64,000 nt of DNA from Parasedimentitalea denitrificans (GTDB taxonomy: Bacteria > Pseudomonadota > Alphaproteobacteria > Rhodobacterales > Rhodobacteraceae). The notes below the pieces were generated by a model. It was not told the DNA's origin, searched no databases, and saw nothing but the letters and a program-made list of their open reading frames with translations. Positions within the stretch are counted from its first letter, which is position 1. The number at the start of each line of letters is the position of its first letter. This document shows positions 36,094 through 46,160 of the stretch, piece after piece. The stretch lies in NCBI RefSeq assembly GCF_011813015.1, contig NZ_QHLQ01000002.1:310001-374000 (forward strand), written 5' to 3'. The translations under genes were made by a program, and so were the position numbers.

Positions 36094-37154
36094 TATGAAG
36101 CTACCTTTCTGATCCACTGGTCTACGGCGACCGCAGCAATGATAAGCGCCCCGATAAGCAGGAATGTCCATTGAGCGTCAGCGCCAGACAGACGCAGGCC
36201 CAGAGTGAAAACCCCAACAATTAGAGCCCCAAACATCGTACCCAGAATGGAGCCGCGTCCGCCAAACAAAGAGATGCCTCCGATCACCACGGCGGTGATG
36301 CTTTCGATATTGAGAAGCTGGCCGGATGTGGGCGACACCGAGCCAATCCGACCGATCAGCGCCCAGCCTGCAAAAGCACAGATCAAACCCGCTAAAGCGT
36401 AGACCGAGATCAGCACCTTCTTGACGTTCACGCCAGACAGTTCAGCAGCTTCTGGGTCATCGCCTACAGCATAGACATGGCGCCCCCATGCGGTGTGTTT
36501 CAACACATATGCTAGGGTGAGAACCAGGACAATCATCAGGACAACACCCAATGTAAAGACGGCGCCGCCAACTTTGAATTTGGCCCCCAGCAATTGCAAC
36601 AGTGGGGCCTGTTTTGCGATGTCTTGTGAGCGGATGGTTTCGTTGGCAGAATATAAAAAATTAGCTGCCAGAACAATCTGCCACATACCGAGTGTCACGA
36701 TAAATGGTGGCAGTTTCATGCGGGCAATCAGCCAGCCATTCAGCGCACCAATGGCGGTTCCAAATGCTAAACCACAGGCGATGGAAACCACTGGCGGCAC
36801 ACCATAGCGGAATGTGAACTGCCCCATCACCACCGAGGATATCACCGCAATCGCCCCTACGCTCAGGTCGATACCAGCGGTCAGAATGACAAGCGATTGC
36901 GCCGCAGCGACGATGCCCACAATCTGAACCTGTTGAAGGATCAGCGTCATGGCAAAGGGTGAAAAGAACTTCGAACCCAGAATAAGACCAAAGACAACAA
37001 CTGCTGCCAATAGGACAATTAATGGGACAAGTGCAGGCGTGGTGTGCAACGCGTGGTGAAAACGAGCAACCAGCCCTTTCTCTTGATCCTCAAATGAGGC
37101 GATTTCGGGCTTCGCATTGCCTGCGGCGACCTCGAAATTATCGGACTGGGTCAT
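36093..37154 (-). CDS. frcC: Fructose-type ABC transporter permease
   Basis: A 353-residue permease of the ribose/xylose/fructose class with eight to ten helices. LTAGIDLSVGAIAVISSVVM and INIES-type ending (LLNIESITAVVIGGISLFGG) are the family hallmarks. A 23-codon upstream extension is rejected because ATG 37154 starts the usual MTQSDNFE leader. Confidence 0.9.
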   Translation of the reverse strand: MTQSDNFEVAAGNAKPEIASFEDQEKGLVARFHHALHTTPALVPLIVLLAAVVVFGLILGSKFFSPFAMTLILQQVQIVGIVAAAQSLVILTAGIDLSVGAIAVISSVVMGQFTFRYGVPPVVSIACGLAFGTAIGALNGWLIARMKLPPFIVTLGMWQIVLAANFLYSANETIRSQDIAKQAPLLQLLGAKFKVGGAVFTLGVVLMIVLVLTLAYVLKHTAWGRHVYAVGDDPEAAELSGVNVKKVLISVYALAGLICAFAGWALIGRIGSVSPTSGQLLNIESITAVVIGGISLFGGRGSILGTMFGALIVGVFTLGLRLSGADAQWTFLLIGALIIAAVAVDQWIRKVAS

Positions 37155-37249
37155 TGGTTTCCTCCCCGTCGATGAAACAAACGGTATTTGTAGAAAAGGC
37201 GGGTCGTTGCCCGCCCTTTCCATCAGTATTCAGGTGAGTTGGGTATGGA

Positions 37250-38263
37250 TCAACCCCAGCAGAGATCTGCACCCTTAGCGGTGTCGACACTGGAGACGCC
37301 ATCCACTGGATGATCTGTGACAAGTGCCACACCGGTATCAAAGAAGTCTTTGCCGTCAGTCGCCTGCGGCTTGACACCATCTTTGGCCCAAGCGGCAATC
37401 GCCTCGATGCCTTTGGATGCCATCAGTAGTGGATACTGCTGCGATGTGGCTCCGATGACACCGTCCTTGACGTCAGCAACGCCAGGGCAACCACCGTCAA
37501 CCGACACGATCAGAACCTCATTCTCGCGTCCAAAGGATTTGAGCGCTTCATAAGCTCCGGCGGCAGCAGGTTCGTTGATTGTGTAAACAACGTTGATCGA
37601 CGGATCCTTGGCAAGAAGGTTTTCCATCGCCTTGCGGCCACCCTCTTCGTTTCCTGCAGTCACATCATTACCAACAATACGCGGGTCTGTTTCATCACCC
37701 CATTTGTTTGGGTCGCCCAGATCAATACCAAAACCCTGCAAGAATCCCTGATCGCGCAGAACACCAACGGTTGGCTGGCTTACGCCCAGATCAAGCATCG
37801 CAATTTTCGCATTTGCAGCATCATCACCCAAAGCAGCGGCGGCCCATTGTCCAATCAGCTCACCGGCAAGGAAGTTGTCGGTCGCAAAGGTCATATCTGC
37901 AGCATTGATCGGCTCAAGCGGCGTATCCAGCGCAATCACCACTAGACCCGCATCGCGTGCTTGCTGAACAGCAGGAACGATCGAACTGGTGTCAGACGCG
38001 GTCAGCAAAATGCCGTTGGCGCCATTGGCGATACAGGTCTCGATGGCCGCAACCTGGGTTTCGTGGTCGCCGTCGACTTTGCCAGCATAGCTGCTGAGCG
38101 TGATGCCCAACTCAGCCGCCTTGGCCTCTGCGCCTTCACGCATCTTAACGAAAAACGGGTTGGTGTCAGTTTTGGTAATCAAGCATGCACTGATGTCATC
38201 AGCCGAAGCGGTGCCGACCATCGCAGCCAAAGCCAGGGTCGAAGAAGTCAGAAGTCTTTTCAT
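37250..38263 (-). CDS. frcB: Fructose-type ABC transporter periplasmic binding protein
   Basis: A type I periplasmic sugar-binding protein of 337 residues with signal peptide [23 protein letters not shown]. The family 1 binding fold shows in [40 protein letters not shown] and [27 protein letters not shown] precedes the ATG. First gene of the five-gene operon and divergent from the ROK regulator. Confidence 0.9.
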   Translation of the reverse strand: MKRLLTSSTLALAAMVGTASADDISACLITKTDTNPFFVKMREGAEAKAAELGITLSSYAGKVDGDHETQVAAIETCIANGANGILLTASDTSSIVPAVQQARDAGLVVIALDTPLEPINAADMTFATDNFLAGELIGQWAAAALGDDAANAKIAMLDLGVSQPTVGVLRDQGFLQGFGIDLGDPNKWGDETDPRIVGNDVTAGNEEGGRKAMENLLAKDPSINVVYTINEPAAAGAYEALKSFGRENEVLIVSVDGGCPGVADVKDGVIGATSQQYPLLMASKGIEAIAAWAKDGVKPQATDGKDFFDTGVALVTDHPVDGVSSVDTAKGADLCWG

Positions 38264-38380
38264 AATGTCCTCCCGAGGATCATTCTAATTTGTCGGATCA
38301 GGCTCCTCCCAAATCCGAACCCCAGCAAATGCAATGCCGTGGGTTGCCCTCTTAGAAGCTTCGATTCTGTCCGCGCTGTC

Positions 38381-38410
38381 AATAAATAAATAAACTTTAT
38401 TAATTAATCA
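38381..38410. promoter_or_regulatory. AT-rich inverted repeat between frcB and the ROK regulator
   Basis: AATAAA-C-TTTATT (38389-38401) followed by TTAATTAA lies in the 180-bp divergent promoter region. ROK repressors often bind AT-rich palindromes of this look, so this is the likely operator. Confidence 0.5.
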
Positions 38411-38446
38411 AACTTCGATAGCTTCCCTCTGTGAAAGGAGGTGATT

Positions 38447-39658
38447 ATGGTAGGCCTCATGGATGGCGGTAAAATCAGAAGCTTAAGTGGGGGCGTGAAC
38501 CAAAGTGGGGTTCGCGACCATAATGAACGCCTGCTTTTGTCGATGTTGCAGCGGCAAGGGGCGATGCCGGGAAGTGACATTGCCCGGCGCGCTGGATTGT
38601 CCGCACCTGCTGTCTCAACGATTTTGCGCAAGCTGGAAAAAGACGGTTTTCTAAAACGCGGAGAACCGGTGCGCGGAAAAGTAGGTAAACCATCAATCCC
38701 GATGAACTTGAATGCCGACGGCGTATTGTCAATCGGTGTAAAGATCGGGCGGCGCGGCGTTGATCTACTGTTGTCGGACTTCACCGGAAATGTACGACTG
38801 CAAGACCACATGACCTATGATTACCCCATACCAGACACCGTGTTCACCTTCCTTGAAAAAAGTCTCTCGGATATTCTAGACGGGATGAGTGCTGACACAA
38901 AAAACCGGCTGTGCGGAATTGGAATAGCCACCCCGTTTGAACTCTGGAAATGGAATGATCTGGTCGGCGCACCCGCCGAGAAGTTTCGGTCCTGGAAAGA
39001 CGTGGATTTTGATCAGGCCATTCGCCGGTTCAGCGACCTGCCAGTTTTTGTCGTGAACGATGCGACGGCGGCGTGTAGGGCCGAACATCTTCATGGTCGT
39101 GGTAAGGAATTCAGGGATTACGCCTATTTCTTTATTGGGTCGTTCATCGGTGGCGGTATCGTTATGAACAACACCGTGTTTGAGGGTAATCAGGGCAACG
39201 CCGGAGCGCTCGGAGCGATGCGCACAACAGGCCCACTTGGGGAAAGTCGGCAATTGGTCGATGTCGCCTCTATTCATCTGCTTGAAGCACGTTTGATCGA
39301 AGCTGGCCTAAACCCTGATATACTCTGGCAACAACCGCAGGACTGGAGCGCTTTGTCGCGCTATGTTGATCCTTGGCTTGGTGAAACAGCACAAGAACTG
39401 GCCAAGGCAGCCTTGTCGATTTGCTCGGTGGTTGATTTCGAAGCAATCCTGATCGACGGTGCTTTTCCCGCCGCTATAAGAGAAGAATTGGTCGATCGCG
39501 TACGGCGATACCTGGTCAACCAAGATACTCGGGGATTGATTGCGCCACAGATTGAAACCGGCAGCATAGGTGAAAATGCGCGGGGTATCGGTGCCGCTAG
39601 TACCCCAGTTTTCTCACAGTTCTTCTTGAACACAAATGCAGGGTTGTCTGCAATGTAG
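38447..39658 (+). CDS. frcR: ROK-family transcriptional regulator of the fructose operon
   Basis: A 403-residue ROK regulator. The N-terminal winged HTH (about 20-85: NERLLLSMLQRQGAMPGSDI, then ARRAGLSAPAVSTILRKLE) precedes a ROK/sugar-kinase-like domain with VVNDATAACRAEH and FIGGGIVMNNTVFEG. AAGGAGG stands 5 nt before ATG 38447. Divergent from frcB; it most likely represses the frc operon and is relieved by a sugar, judged by family and position. Confidence 0.85.
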   Translation: MVGLMDGGKIRSLSGGVNQSGVRDHNERLLLSMLQRQGAMPGSDIARRAGLSAPAVSTILRKLEKDGFLKRGEPVRGKVGKPSIPMNLNADGVLSIGVKIGRRGVDLLLSDFTGNVRLQDHMTYDYPIPDTVFTFLEKSLSDILDGMSADTKNRLCGIGIATPFELWKWNDLVGAPAEKFRSWKDVDFDQAIRRFSDLPVFVVNDATAACRAEHLHGRGKEFRDYAYFFIGSFIGGGIVMNNTVFEGNQGNAGALGAMRTTGPLGESRQLVDVASIHLLEARLIEAGLNPDILWQQPQDWSALSRYVDPWLGETAQELAKAALSICSVVDFEAILIDGAFPAAIREELVDRVRRYLVNQDTRGLIAPQIETGSIGENARGIGAASTPVFSQFFLNTNAGLSAM

Positions 39659-39756
39659 TATGAACCTTTTCAGATTTTGAAATTATGTACACAGTCGATG
39701 AAGCCGTGGAGCAACCCGAAGCGCATCGATCCGACGTGATGATATCTTCTGACCAA

Positions 39757-40210
39757 TCCAATTCATCGCGTGTTCTTTGAACTACTCCTGTTTATTGGTC
39801 TTAGAAGAACCGAGGCACTTACTCTTCAATTGAGGCAAATCCAGGAAGATCAGATTCACTTGCCGATGACGAAAAACGGCCGGAGTTTTGATTTACCTAT
39901 CCGGCAGGCACACCATGAGATCCTGGCACCGCTGCGCCCTCTCAGCCGTCAATGGGTGTTTCCGTCTCCAAAATCGGTGGCAGGGCACATCACAAAACCG
40001 GAAAGGATCAAATTCAACCCTCACATGCATCGCAGGACATTTGCGACGGTTGCCATGGAAGCTGGAGTTCTGGAAGAGGTCGTCGGTCGGTTGCTGAACC
40101 ATACGCCGCTGTCGATAAATGGGCAGAGATATACCCGGCCATCTTTGGATGCACTTCGGCCCGCCATGGAAATCGCATGCAAGGAAATCTCGGATCGTAT
40201 CGAAAACTAG
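39757..40210 (+). pseudogene. Tyrosine recombinase relic, copy B (catalytic domain only)
   Basis: A third copy of the recombinase found at 28203 and 54241, beginning abruptly at CCAATTCATCGCGTGTTC and keeping only the catalytic domain (LLLFIGLRRTEALTLQ, HMHRRTFATVAMEAG, LLNHTPLSINGQRYTRPS). About 110 bp of the downstream repeat sequence follow (to about 40320). No start codon or N-terminal domains; it therefore cannot be functional. Confidence 0.85.
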
Positions 40211-40335
40211 CGCCGTCAGCTGAATAATACTTCAGAACCGGACTGCGGTTGCTAGCTAAGTTTGGGGGGCGACCTGAGCTCAATGGGCACTGCCCTCCCT
40301 GCCCGAGAGAGACAGCAGTGCTGGCGATGATGTTC

Positions 40336-40598
40336 TACCGACGGGTCACGAATGCATTGTAGAGGTTCTCACATGTGACAAGAAAGGCCTCGCCGGTCGG
40401 ATACCCCTGCTGTGTCGAATAAGCTAGTACCCCGTTACCATCCGTCTTCAAAAATATATCGGTTCACCAACCTGTTCGACCATGGCACTTAGCGGAGATT
40501 GCAGGGTTGGGGTTGGCGTGCTCAAGTTCGGACGAGGTCAGGAACTGGGTGTAGCCTGAAATATCTGCGATCAATAAATAGCCGGTGTGAGTGGTCAT
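40336..40598 (-). pseudogene. DUF2652-like (cyclase-fold) protein relic, truncated and frameshifted
   Basis: On the minus strand an ATG at 40598 opens MTTHTGYLLIADISGYTQFL then SSELEHANP. After a frameshift the text resumes as FLKTDGNGVLAYSTQQGYPT and CENLYNAFVTRR before meeting the end of recombinase copy B. This matches the first third of small DUF2652 proteins, which have an adenylate-cyclase-like fold. The gene was cut, presumably by the event that placed the recombinase fragment. Confidence 0.65.
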
Positions 40599-40867
40599 CG
40601 CGCAGCCTCCTCGGGCATTTCATGCGTTGCAATTCTTACCTTAGAAACTGAACTGGTTTGAATTAGAAGAAAGGCCATCTATTTGATTGCAGACCAGAGC
40701 ACGTGTCGCTGGTCTGCAAGTATTAGCGCCCAAAATATGATGGCGGGCTGGGGCGGAAGTTTGTGCTTTGCCAATTCAAGACGGCCACAGTGTGACGCGC
40801 ACTTACACAAAGCCACGATAAATCCGACTAAAATTACCTCATGTTGCTATGCAAAGGGACTGACGAT

Positions 40868-43075
40868 ATGACTAGATTATTTCTTACCGTCTGCACCGCC
40901 TTGTTCGTCGTCTTATCGTCCACCAGTTTCGCACAAGAGCAGTCACGGGCTATTTTAGTGCTTGATGGCTCTGGTTCAATGTGGGGGCAGATCGACGGCA
41001 CAGCTAAGATTTCAATTGCACAGGACGTAGTGGGCGACTTACTCCAATCATTGCCCGAGAATCAAAAACTGGGGCTGACGGTCTATGGTCACCGCCGCAA
41101 GGGAGATTGCAGCGACATCGAGACTATCATCACCCCTGAGGCTGGTCAGCATGGGGCTATTGTCGAGGCTGTGAACTCGATCAAACCCAAAGGGAAAACG
41201 CCGATGACGGATGCGGTGATCGCCGCCGCCGAGGCTCTGCGTTATACTGAGGAAACAGCCACTGTTATCCTAGTCTCTGACGGGATTGAGACCTGCAATC
41301 CAGACCCTTGCGCCGCGGCACGCGCGTTGGAAGAAGCGGGTGTAGATTTCACCGCCCATGTTGTGGGCTTCAATATCGGAGACCCCGAGGCAATTGCCCA
41401 GATGCGCTGTATGGCCGAAGAAACGGGCGGCACATTCAGAACTGCAGATACTGCAGCCGAGTTAAGCAACGCGTTAGCAGTGATAGCTACACCGGTGCCA
41501 GCTCCAGAACCAGAACCTAATCCTGTCAGCCTGCAGGCCTATGCTATCGATGGGCGAAATGGCCCGCGCATCACCGACGGTTTGATCTGGAACCTGACCT
41601 CGCTCGACGGTGTAATTCTCGAAAATCAGGCTGTTTCTGACATCAGGGTCGAAGTGGAGCGCGGTGAATACGTGATCTCTGTTCTGCGGATTGCCGACGA
41701 AGCCTTTGATGAGCAGCGGTTTGGCATAGGATCAGTGGACAAGCAGATTGTGCTGGAGCTGCCTGAACTTCGCCCTCCGGCTACGATTGAGGGACCTGCG
41801 ACTGCGATTGCCGGGTCCACGGTACAGGTGCGTTGGTCTGGTCCAGATCAAAAGGGAGATCTGATTTCTGTCGCCGATCCGGAAGCCTCCTCACCCTGGA
41901 TCAACTATGCCTATACAAAAAACGGCCCGCTTCTAGATCTGGTGATGCCTTCGGTTGAAGGGGAATACGAAATGCGGTATGTCTCAAGTGACCATCGCAA
42001 GGTGCTGGCCACTCAGAAAATCTCAGTCACCCCGGTTGAGGCCTCGGTTACGCCGCCTGAGGCCTTGCCTGCCGGTGCCACTGTATTTGTCGACTGGGTC
42101 GGCCCCGATTATCAAAGTGATATTATTGCTGTCACCGCACCGGGAACGGACCAACTGATCAACTACGTCTACACTAGGCATGGATCACCTGCAGAGCTCA
42201 TGCTACCAACTGATCCCGGCAACTATGATATTGTCTACCGAATGAGCCAGAAAAACCGGATGCTGGCCCGTGTGCCGGTAACTGTTTCAGGCTTGCAGTA
42301 TTCAGTGAGCGGACCGGCGTCCGCGCCAGCAGGAAGCGATGTGCAAGTCGATTGGGTTGGTCCGGACTATCGCAGTGACATCATTGCGGTGGCCGAACTC
42401 GGCGCCGACAACCGGAAATACCTCACCTACACCTATACTAAGGAAGGCAGCCCGCTTGATCTGACCCTCCCGCTGGAAACAGGGCAATATGAAATCCGCT
42501 ATATTCTTGGACAAGATCGTGTGGTGCAGGCGACAACGGAAATCGAAGTGACCGCGATTACCGCCAACCTGAAAGCCCCACAGACTGCATCTGCAGGCAG
42601 CATCATACAAATTGATTGGTTAGGCCCGGACTACAGAGGCGACATCATTGTCGTCAGCAAACCCGGTGAACCAGATCGCAGCTACCTGAACTACAGCTAC
42701 ACCAAGGGCGGCACACCGCTCGATCTTACTCTTCCTGCATTCCCCGGTAACTACGTTGTGAAATATCTGGCCGGGGCTGCGCATAAGTCACTTGCGACAT
42801 CTAACATCACCGTGACGGAAGTATCAGCCACGTTGTCAGCACCGGCAAGCACATCCGTCGGCGACAAGATTGAAGTAACCTGGACCGGCCCCGATTATCG
42901 AGGCGATTTAATCGCAATTGGTGAGCCTGGTGAAAACTACACAACATACGCATACACAAAGAAAGGATCTCCGTTGACGGTCGCCGCCCCCAACAAACCG
43001 GGTAGCTATGAAATCCGATATGTCATGAGCGCTGACAGACGGATTCTGGCTGTGACTCCTCTCACTGTCCAATAA
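40868..43075 (+). CDS. Secreted von Willebrand A protein with five C-terminal tandem repeats
   Basis: An exported protein of 735 residues with signal peptide MTRLFLTVCTALFVVLSSTSFA. A VWA domain (about 26-205) carries an intact MIDAS start DGSGS (33-37), TPMTDAV and SDGIETC. A proline-rich linker and a beta domain (about 218-300) lead to five repeats of about 85 residues (roughly 304-390, 391-474, 475-563, 564-651, 652-735). Each repeat has PA.AG..v.v.W.GPDY..D.I.V, a Y.YTK.GSPL.L..P segment and G.YEIRY......A...I.V. The repeats look like an Ig-like beta-sandwich, perhaps for adhesion or matrix binding. It stands alone; no partner gene is evident. Confidence 0.8.
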   Translation: MTRLFLTVCTALFVVLSSTSFAQEQSRAILVLDGSGSMWGQIDGTAKISIAQDVVGDLLQSLPENQKLGLTVYGHRRKGDCSDIETIITPEAGQHGAIVEAVNSIKPKGKTPMTDAVIAAAEALRYTEETATVILVSDGIETCNPDPCAAARALEEAGVDFTAHVVGFNIGDPEAIAQMRCMAEETGGTFRTADTAAELSNALAVIATPVPAPEPEPNPVSLQAYAIDGRNGPRITDGLIWNLTSLDGVILENQAVSDIRVEVERGEYVISVLRIADEAFDEQRFGIGSVDKQIVLELPELRPPATIEGPATAIAGSTVQVRWSGPDQKGDLISVADPEASSPWINYAYTKNGPLLDLVMPSVEGEYEMRYVSSDHRKVLATQKISVTPVEASVTPPEALPAGATVFVDWVGPDYQSDIIAVTAPGTDQLINYVYTRHGSPAELMLPTDPGNYDIVYRMSQKNRMLARVPVTVSGLQYSVSGPASAPAGSDVQVDWVGPDYRSDIIAVAELGADNRKYLTYTYTKEGSPLDLTLPLETGQYEIRYILGQDRVVQATTEIEVTAITANLKAPQTASAGSIIQIDWLGPDYRGDIIVVSKPGEPDRSYLNYSYTKGGTPLDLTLPAFPGNYVVKYLAGAAHKSLATSNITVTEVSATLSAPASTSVGDKIEVTWTGPDYRGDLIAIGEPGENYTTYAYTKKGSPLTVAAPNKPGSYEIRYVMSADRRILAVTPLTVQ

Positions 43076-43095
43076 TTTCAATAGACCAGGCGGTA

Positions 43096-43115
43096 ATTGA
43101 AGCCCCCGCTTCAAT
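43096..43115 (+). terminator. Hairpin after the VWA gene, possible terminator
   Basis: ATTGAAGC-CCCC-GCTTCAAT, a perfect 8-bp stem 20 nt after the stop; no T-run follows. Confidence 0.4.
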
Positions 43116-43449
43116 CAGGCTGGCGACTTCGTTGTATCAGTTCCCAACGGCGGTTTATTTTTTCTGCAGCGCAACGTCTCCGAGGCAAGGCGAAGGTCGG
43201 CTTAGGGCGGTGATTACTCGACTTCGGCTTAAAGTGAACCCGACGTTGCAAAGGGCGTTAACTGCGCATTGCTTCCGTTGGTATTGATCTCGTCTAATGG
43301 CCGATCCCAGCCCAAACCAAACCTCTGCTTTGCTAGAAAGTCGCTAGGAAGCCCCTGCAGGTTAGGCAGAATTTCTGTTATGCACTGCAATCCACGCCAT
43401 CGTCTGCTCTGTGCGTTTGGCTGTTATTCACTGCAAACATCAGAAATAT
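43116..43449. other. Intergenic stretch without recognisable gene
   Basis: 334 bp between convergent genes. Contains strings (TGCGCATTGCTTCCGT, AATGGCCGATCCCAGCCC) with look-alikes at 60150 and 33600, probably old dispersed repeat debris. No coding sequence supported. Confidence 0.4.
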
Positions 43450-43471
43450 GCGGGCGCCTTTTGGCACCCGC
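43450..43471 (-). terminator. Terminator of the aldehyde dehydrogenase gene
   Basis: On the minus strand GCGGGTGCC-AAAA-GGCGCCCGC folds with one G-U pair, which would be a mismatch if read on the plus strand; this supports a minus-strand role. It lies 9 nt past the stop of the aldehyde dehydrogenase. Confidence 0.65.
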
Positions 43472-43479
43472 GTTTTGAT

Positions 43480-45003
43480 TTAGAAAAAGCCCAGTTTGTT
43501 GGGGTTGTAGCTCATCAAGATGTTCTTGGTCTGCTGATAGTGGTCCAGCATCATCTTGTGGTTTTCCCGTCCGATGCCCGACTGTTTGTAGCCACCGAAC
43601 GCCGCATGGGCGGGGTAGGCATGGTAATTGTTGACCCAGACGCGGCCTGCCTCAATCGCACGCCCAAAGCGGTAGCAGGTGTTTGCATCACGTGACCAGA
43701 CACCTGCGCCGAGCCCATACATACTGTCGTTGGCGATCGCCAATGCTTCGGCCTCGTCCTTGAAAGTTGTCACCGAAACAACCGGGCCAAAAATCTCTTC
43801 CTGGAAGACACGCATCTTGTTGTGGCCTTTCAGGATGGTGGGCTGAATGTAGTTGCCCCCCGCCAGTTCACCGTTGAACTTGGCTGCGCCGCCACCGGTC
43901 AGCACCTTAGCACCCTCCTCGACACCAATTGTCAGATAGGAAAGGATTTTTTCCTGTTGTTCGACAGAGGCCTGTGCACCCACCATGGTGTCGGGATTGC
44001 GCGGATCCCCCTGTTTGATTGCTTTAACGCGGGCGATGGCGCGTTTGATGAACTCCTCATAAATGTCTTCCTGAATCAGTGCGCGGCTGGGACAGGTGCA
44101 GACTTCGCCCTGATTGAAGGCAAAAAGCACAAACCCTTCCACTGCTTTGTCGAGAAACGCGTCATCTTTGGCCATCACGTCACTAAAGAAGATGTTCGGA
44201 CTTTTGCCGCCAAGCTCCAGTGTCACAGGAATCAGATTTGCGGTTGCCGCTTCCATGATTTTACGCCCAGTCGCTGTGGAGCCTGTGAACGCGATCTTTG
44301 CGATGCGCGAAGAGCGGGCAAGAGGCGAGCCCACTTCCAGCCCGTAGCCGTTGACGATATTTAACACACCTGCAGGCAGGAACTCCGCCATGATCTCAGC
44401 AAGGATCATGATGGCCGCAGGTGTCTGCTCGGCGGGTTTAAGCACAATGCAGTTGCCCGCCGCGAGAGCCGGGGCAAGTTTCCAGGCCGCCATCAGGATC
44501 GAAAAATTCCACGGGATGATCTGTCCTACTACGCCCAGAGGTTCATGGAAGTGGTAGGCGACTGTGTCCGCATCGATCTCACTCATATTACCTTCTTGAC
44601 CACGCAACACACCTGCGAAATAGCGGAAGTGGTCGGCGGACAGCGGAATATCTGCGGCCATGGTTTCACGAATGGGTTTGCCGTTGTCCCAAGTTTCAGC
44701 CAGAGCAAGACGCTCGAGGTTTGCTTCGATTGCATCAGCAATTTTCAATAGGGTATTTGAACGCTCGGCGGCCGGTGTTCGGCCCCAGCTTTCCTTGGCT
44801 GCGTGGGCGGCGTCCAACGCCAATTCAACATCAGCCTCATCGGAACGAGCACATTCAGTGATCGCTTCACCGGTGATTGGCGTGACGTTGGTGAAATAGC
44901 GGCCATTCACAGGTGGCGTGAATTTCCCTCCGATGAAATTGTCATAGCGGGGTTTAAAAGGCGAAACATAGGTGCCTGCCTCAGTGTGGGTCATGTCGTT
45001 CAT
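43480..45003 (-). CDS. Aldehyde dehydrogenase, ExaC/AcoD-like
   Basis: An NAD-dependent aldehyde dehydrogenase of 507 residues, the usual length of the acetaldehyde-oxidising ExaC/AcoD group. The general-base Glu is in [13 protein letters not shown], the nucleophilic Cys in [15 protein letters not shown], the cofactor segment in [20 protein letters not shown], and the C-terminal [20 protein letters not shown] is typical. Two GGAGGA-like ribosome sites precede the ATG. It sits 126 nt downstream of an AcoR-like regulator, with a TGTCTCAG palindrome between them, so aldehyde-responsive control is likely. Confidence 0.9.
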   Translation of the reverse strand: MNDMTHTEAGTYVSPFKPRYDNFIGGKFTPPVNGRYFTNVTPITGEAITECARSDEADVELALDAAHAAKESWGRTPAAERSNTLLKIADAIEANLERLALAETWDNGKPIRETMAADIPLSADHFRYFAGVLRGQEGNMSEIDADTVAYHFHEPLGVVGQIIPWNFSILMAAWKLAPALAAGNCIVLKPAEQTPAAIMILAEIMAEFLPAGVLNIVNGYGLEVGSPLARSSRIAKIAFTGSTATGRKIMEAATANLIPVTLELGGKSPNIFFSDVMAKDDAFLDKAVEGFVLFAFNQGEVCTCPSRALIQEDIYEEFIKRAIARVKAIKQGDPRNPDTMVGAQASVEQQEKILSYLTIGVEEGAKVLTGGGAAKFNGELAGGNYIQPTILKGHNKMRVFQEEIFGPVVSVTTFKDEAEALAIANDSMYGLGAGVWSRDANTCYRFGRAIEAGRVWVNNYHAYPAHAAFGGYKQSGIGRENHKMMLDHYQQTKNILMSYNPNKLGFF

Positions 45004-45104
45004 TTGGTATCTCCTCCAAAACCGGACCTCCTCCGGAATTGCTAAGGAGCGTGGCTTGCAGAAGGAGCGCTGTCTGCGGGCCGGGCCATGGCGTTTTGCA
45101 GAAG

Positions 45105-45122
45105 TGTCTCAGGGCTGAGACA
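45105..45122. promoter_or_regulatory. TGTCTCAG-GG-CTGAGACA palindrome upstream of the aldehyde dehydrogenase
   Basis: Perfect 8-bp arms about a 2-bp centre, just past the stop of the regulator gene and about 100 bp before the dehydrogenase ATG. The same palindrome with 9-bp arms recurs at 46161 upstream of the regulator. Confidence 0.7.
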
Positions 45123-45129
45123 GAAGCGA

Positions 45130-46089
45130 TTAGGTTTGATCCAATCCCAACCGTTTCATACGGCGGTAAAGTGTCGCGCGCCCAATGCCGAGTTGGCGGG
45201 CAGCTTCGGAGACATTACCGCCCGCGCGCGTCAGTGCGCGAATAACCGCGGCCCGTTCGGCCTTTTCAAATCCGGTTGGCCCGTCCGCGCGGCCCAACAC
45301 ATCATTTGCCGGGCGTGGGGCCAATGCGCCCAAAGGGTCAAAGCCGAAAACGCGTCGAGCTTCGCGCGTCGCACCAATGATCAGATCATGGTCATCGACG
45401 GCAAGAAGTGTAGCAGCCTCGGCATCGTCGCTTTCGGCTACAACAATGCGGGCCTTTTCAAAGGCCGCTCGAAAATTTGCTTCTTCGATAGCGCGCGCGG
45501 TTTGGGCAACCTGCGCCCCAATCAGGCGATTGAAGGCTTCTGTTTGATCGGCCCGCGCCGAGGACACGTCCAGCGCCGCCATGATCTGGCCTTCTGCGCC
45601 ATAAATGGGCGCATCAATGCAGCTCATCGCCGTGTTGCGGGCGTAGAAATGTTCATCTCGGTGGATGATGACCCTCCTTTGCTCAGCCAGACATGTCCCA
45701 ATGCCGTTGGTACCCTCGTGCCGTTCGCTCCAGTCAGCGCCGACACACAAGCCCCAAGCCTCAAAAACAGCAGTGTCCGCTGCGGAAATTCGCTGATCCA
45801 GAACCACCCCATCATCATCAGTAAGTAGAACCGCACATCCCGATTGGCCGACGAGAGAATATAAGTTGTCCAATCTAGGCGCGGCTACAGTCATGAGTTT
45901 TTCGAAGGCGCCGAGGCGCTCACACAGGTGGGTACCCTCCAGTCGCCTGGGTCCTCGGTGCTCGCCCGGATCGAGACCGTGCCTTTCCGCGGAACGGCGC
46001 CAGCTTGCAGCCAGCCTTGAGAGAGCTGCGGCAGAGGTGGAATTCGCGACCTCCAGAACTTTTTCGATGTGGGCGACAGTTTTGGTCAT
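45130..46089 (-). CDS. AcoR-like GAF/Fis-HTH regulator without AAA+ domain
   Basis: A 319-residue regulator. An AcoR-type N-terminus (VLEVANSTSAAALSRLAASW then RRSAERHGLDP) and GAF sensor (about 70-220: GCAVLLTDDDGVVLDQRIS, HEGTNGIGTCLAEQRRVIIH) lead to a C-terminal Fis-type HTH (about 278-316: GGNVSEAARQLGIGRATLYR). The sigma54-activating ATPase domain expected in AcoR, with its GAFTGA motif, is absent, so it must act without that mechanism. ATG 46089 is preferred over a 33-codon hydrophobic extension that would cover the palindrome at 46161. The two palindromes flanking the gene suggest autoregulation plus control of the dehydrogenase. Confidence 0.8.
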   Translation of the reverse strand: MTKTVAHIEKVLEVANSTSAAALSRLAASWRRSAERHGLDPGEHRGPRRLEGTHLCERLGAFEKLMTVAAPRLDNLYSLVGQSGCAVLLTDDDGVVLDQRISAADTAVFEAWGLCVGADWSERHEGTNGIGTCLAEQRRVIIHRDEHFYARNTAMSCIDAPIYGAEGQIMAALDVSSARADQTEAFNRLIGAQVAQTARAIEEANFRAAFEKARIVVAESDDAEAATLLAVDDHDLIIGATREARRVFGFDPLGALAPRPANDVLGRADGPTGFEKAERAAVIRALTRAGGNVSEAARQLGIGRATLYRRMKRLGLDQT

Positions 46090-46160
46090 GAGCTTTCGAC
46101 AAAGTGGATTGATGCAGCCTATGAGAAAGAGATTATATAAGCAAACTGCGGGAACCAATT

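Noticed and set aside
45010..45104. Sigma54 (-24/-12) promoter upstream of the aldehyde dehydrogenase
   Set aside because: The only GG...GC pairing found (in TGGCCCGGCCCGCA) has the wrong spacing, and the regulator lacks the AAA+ domain sigma54 would need.
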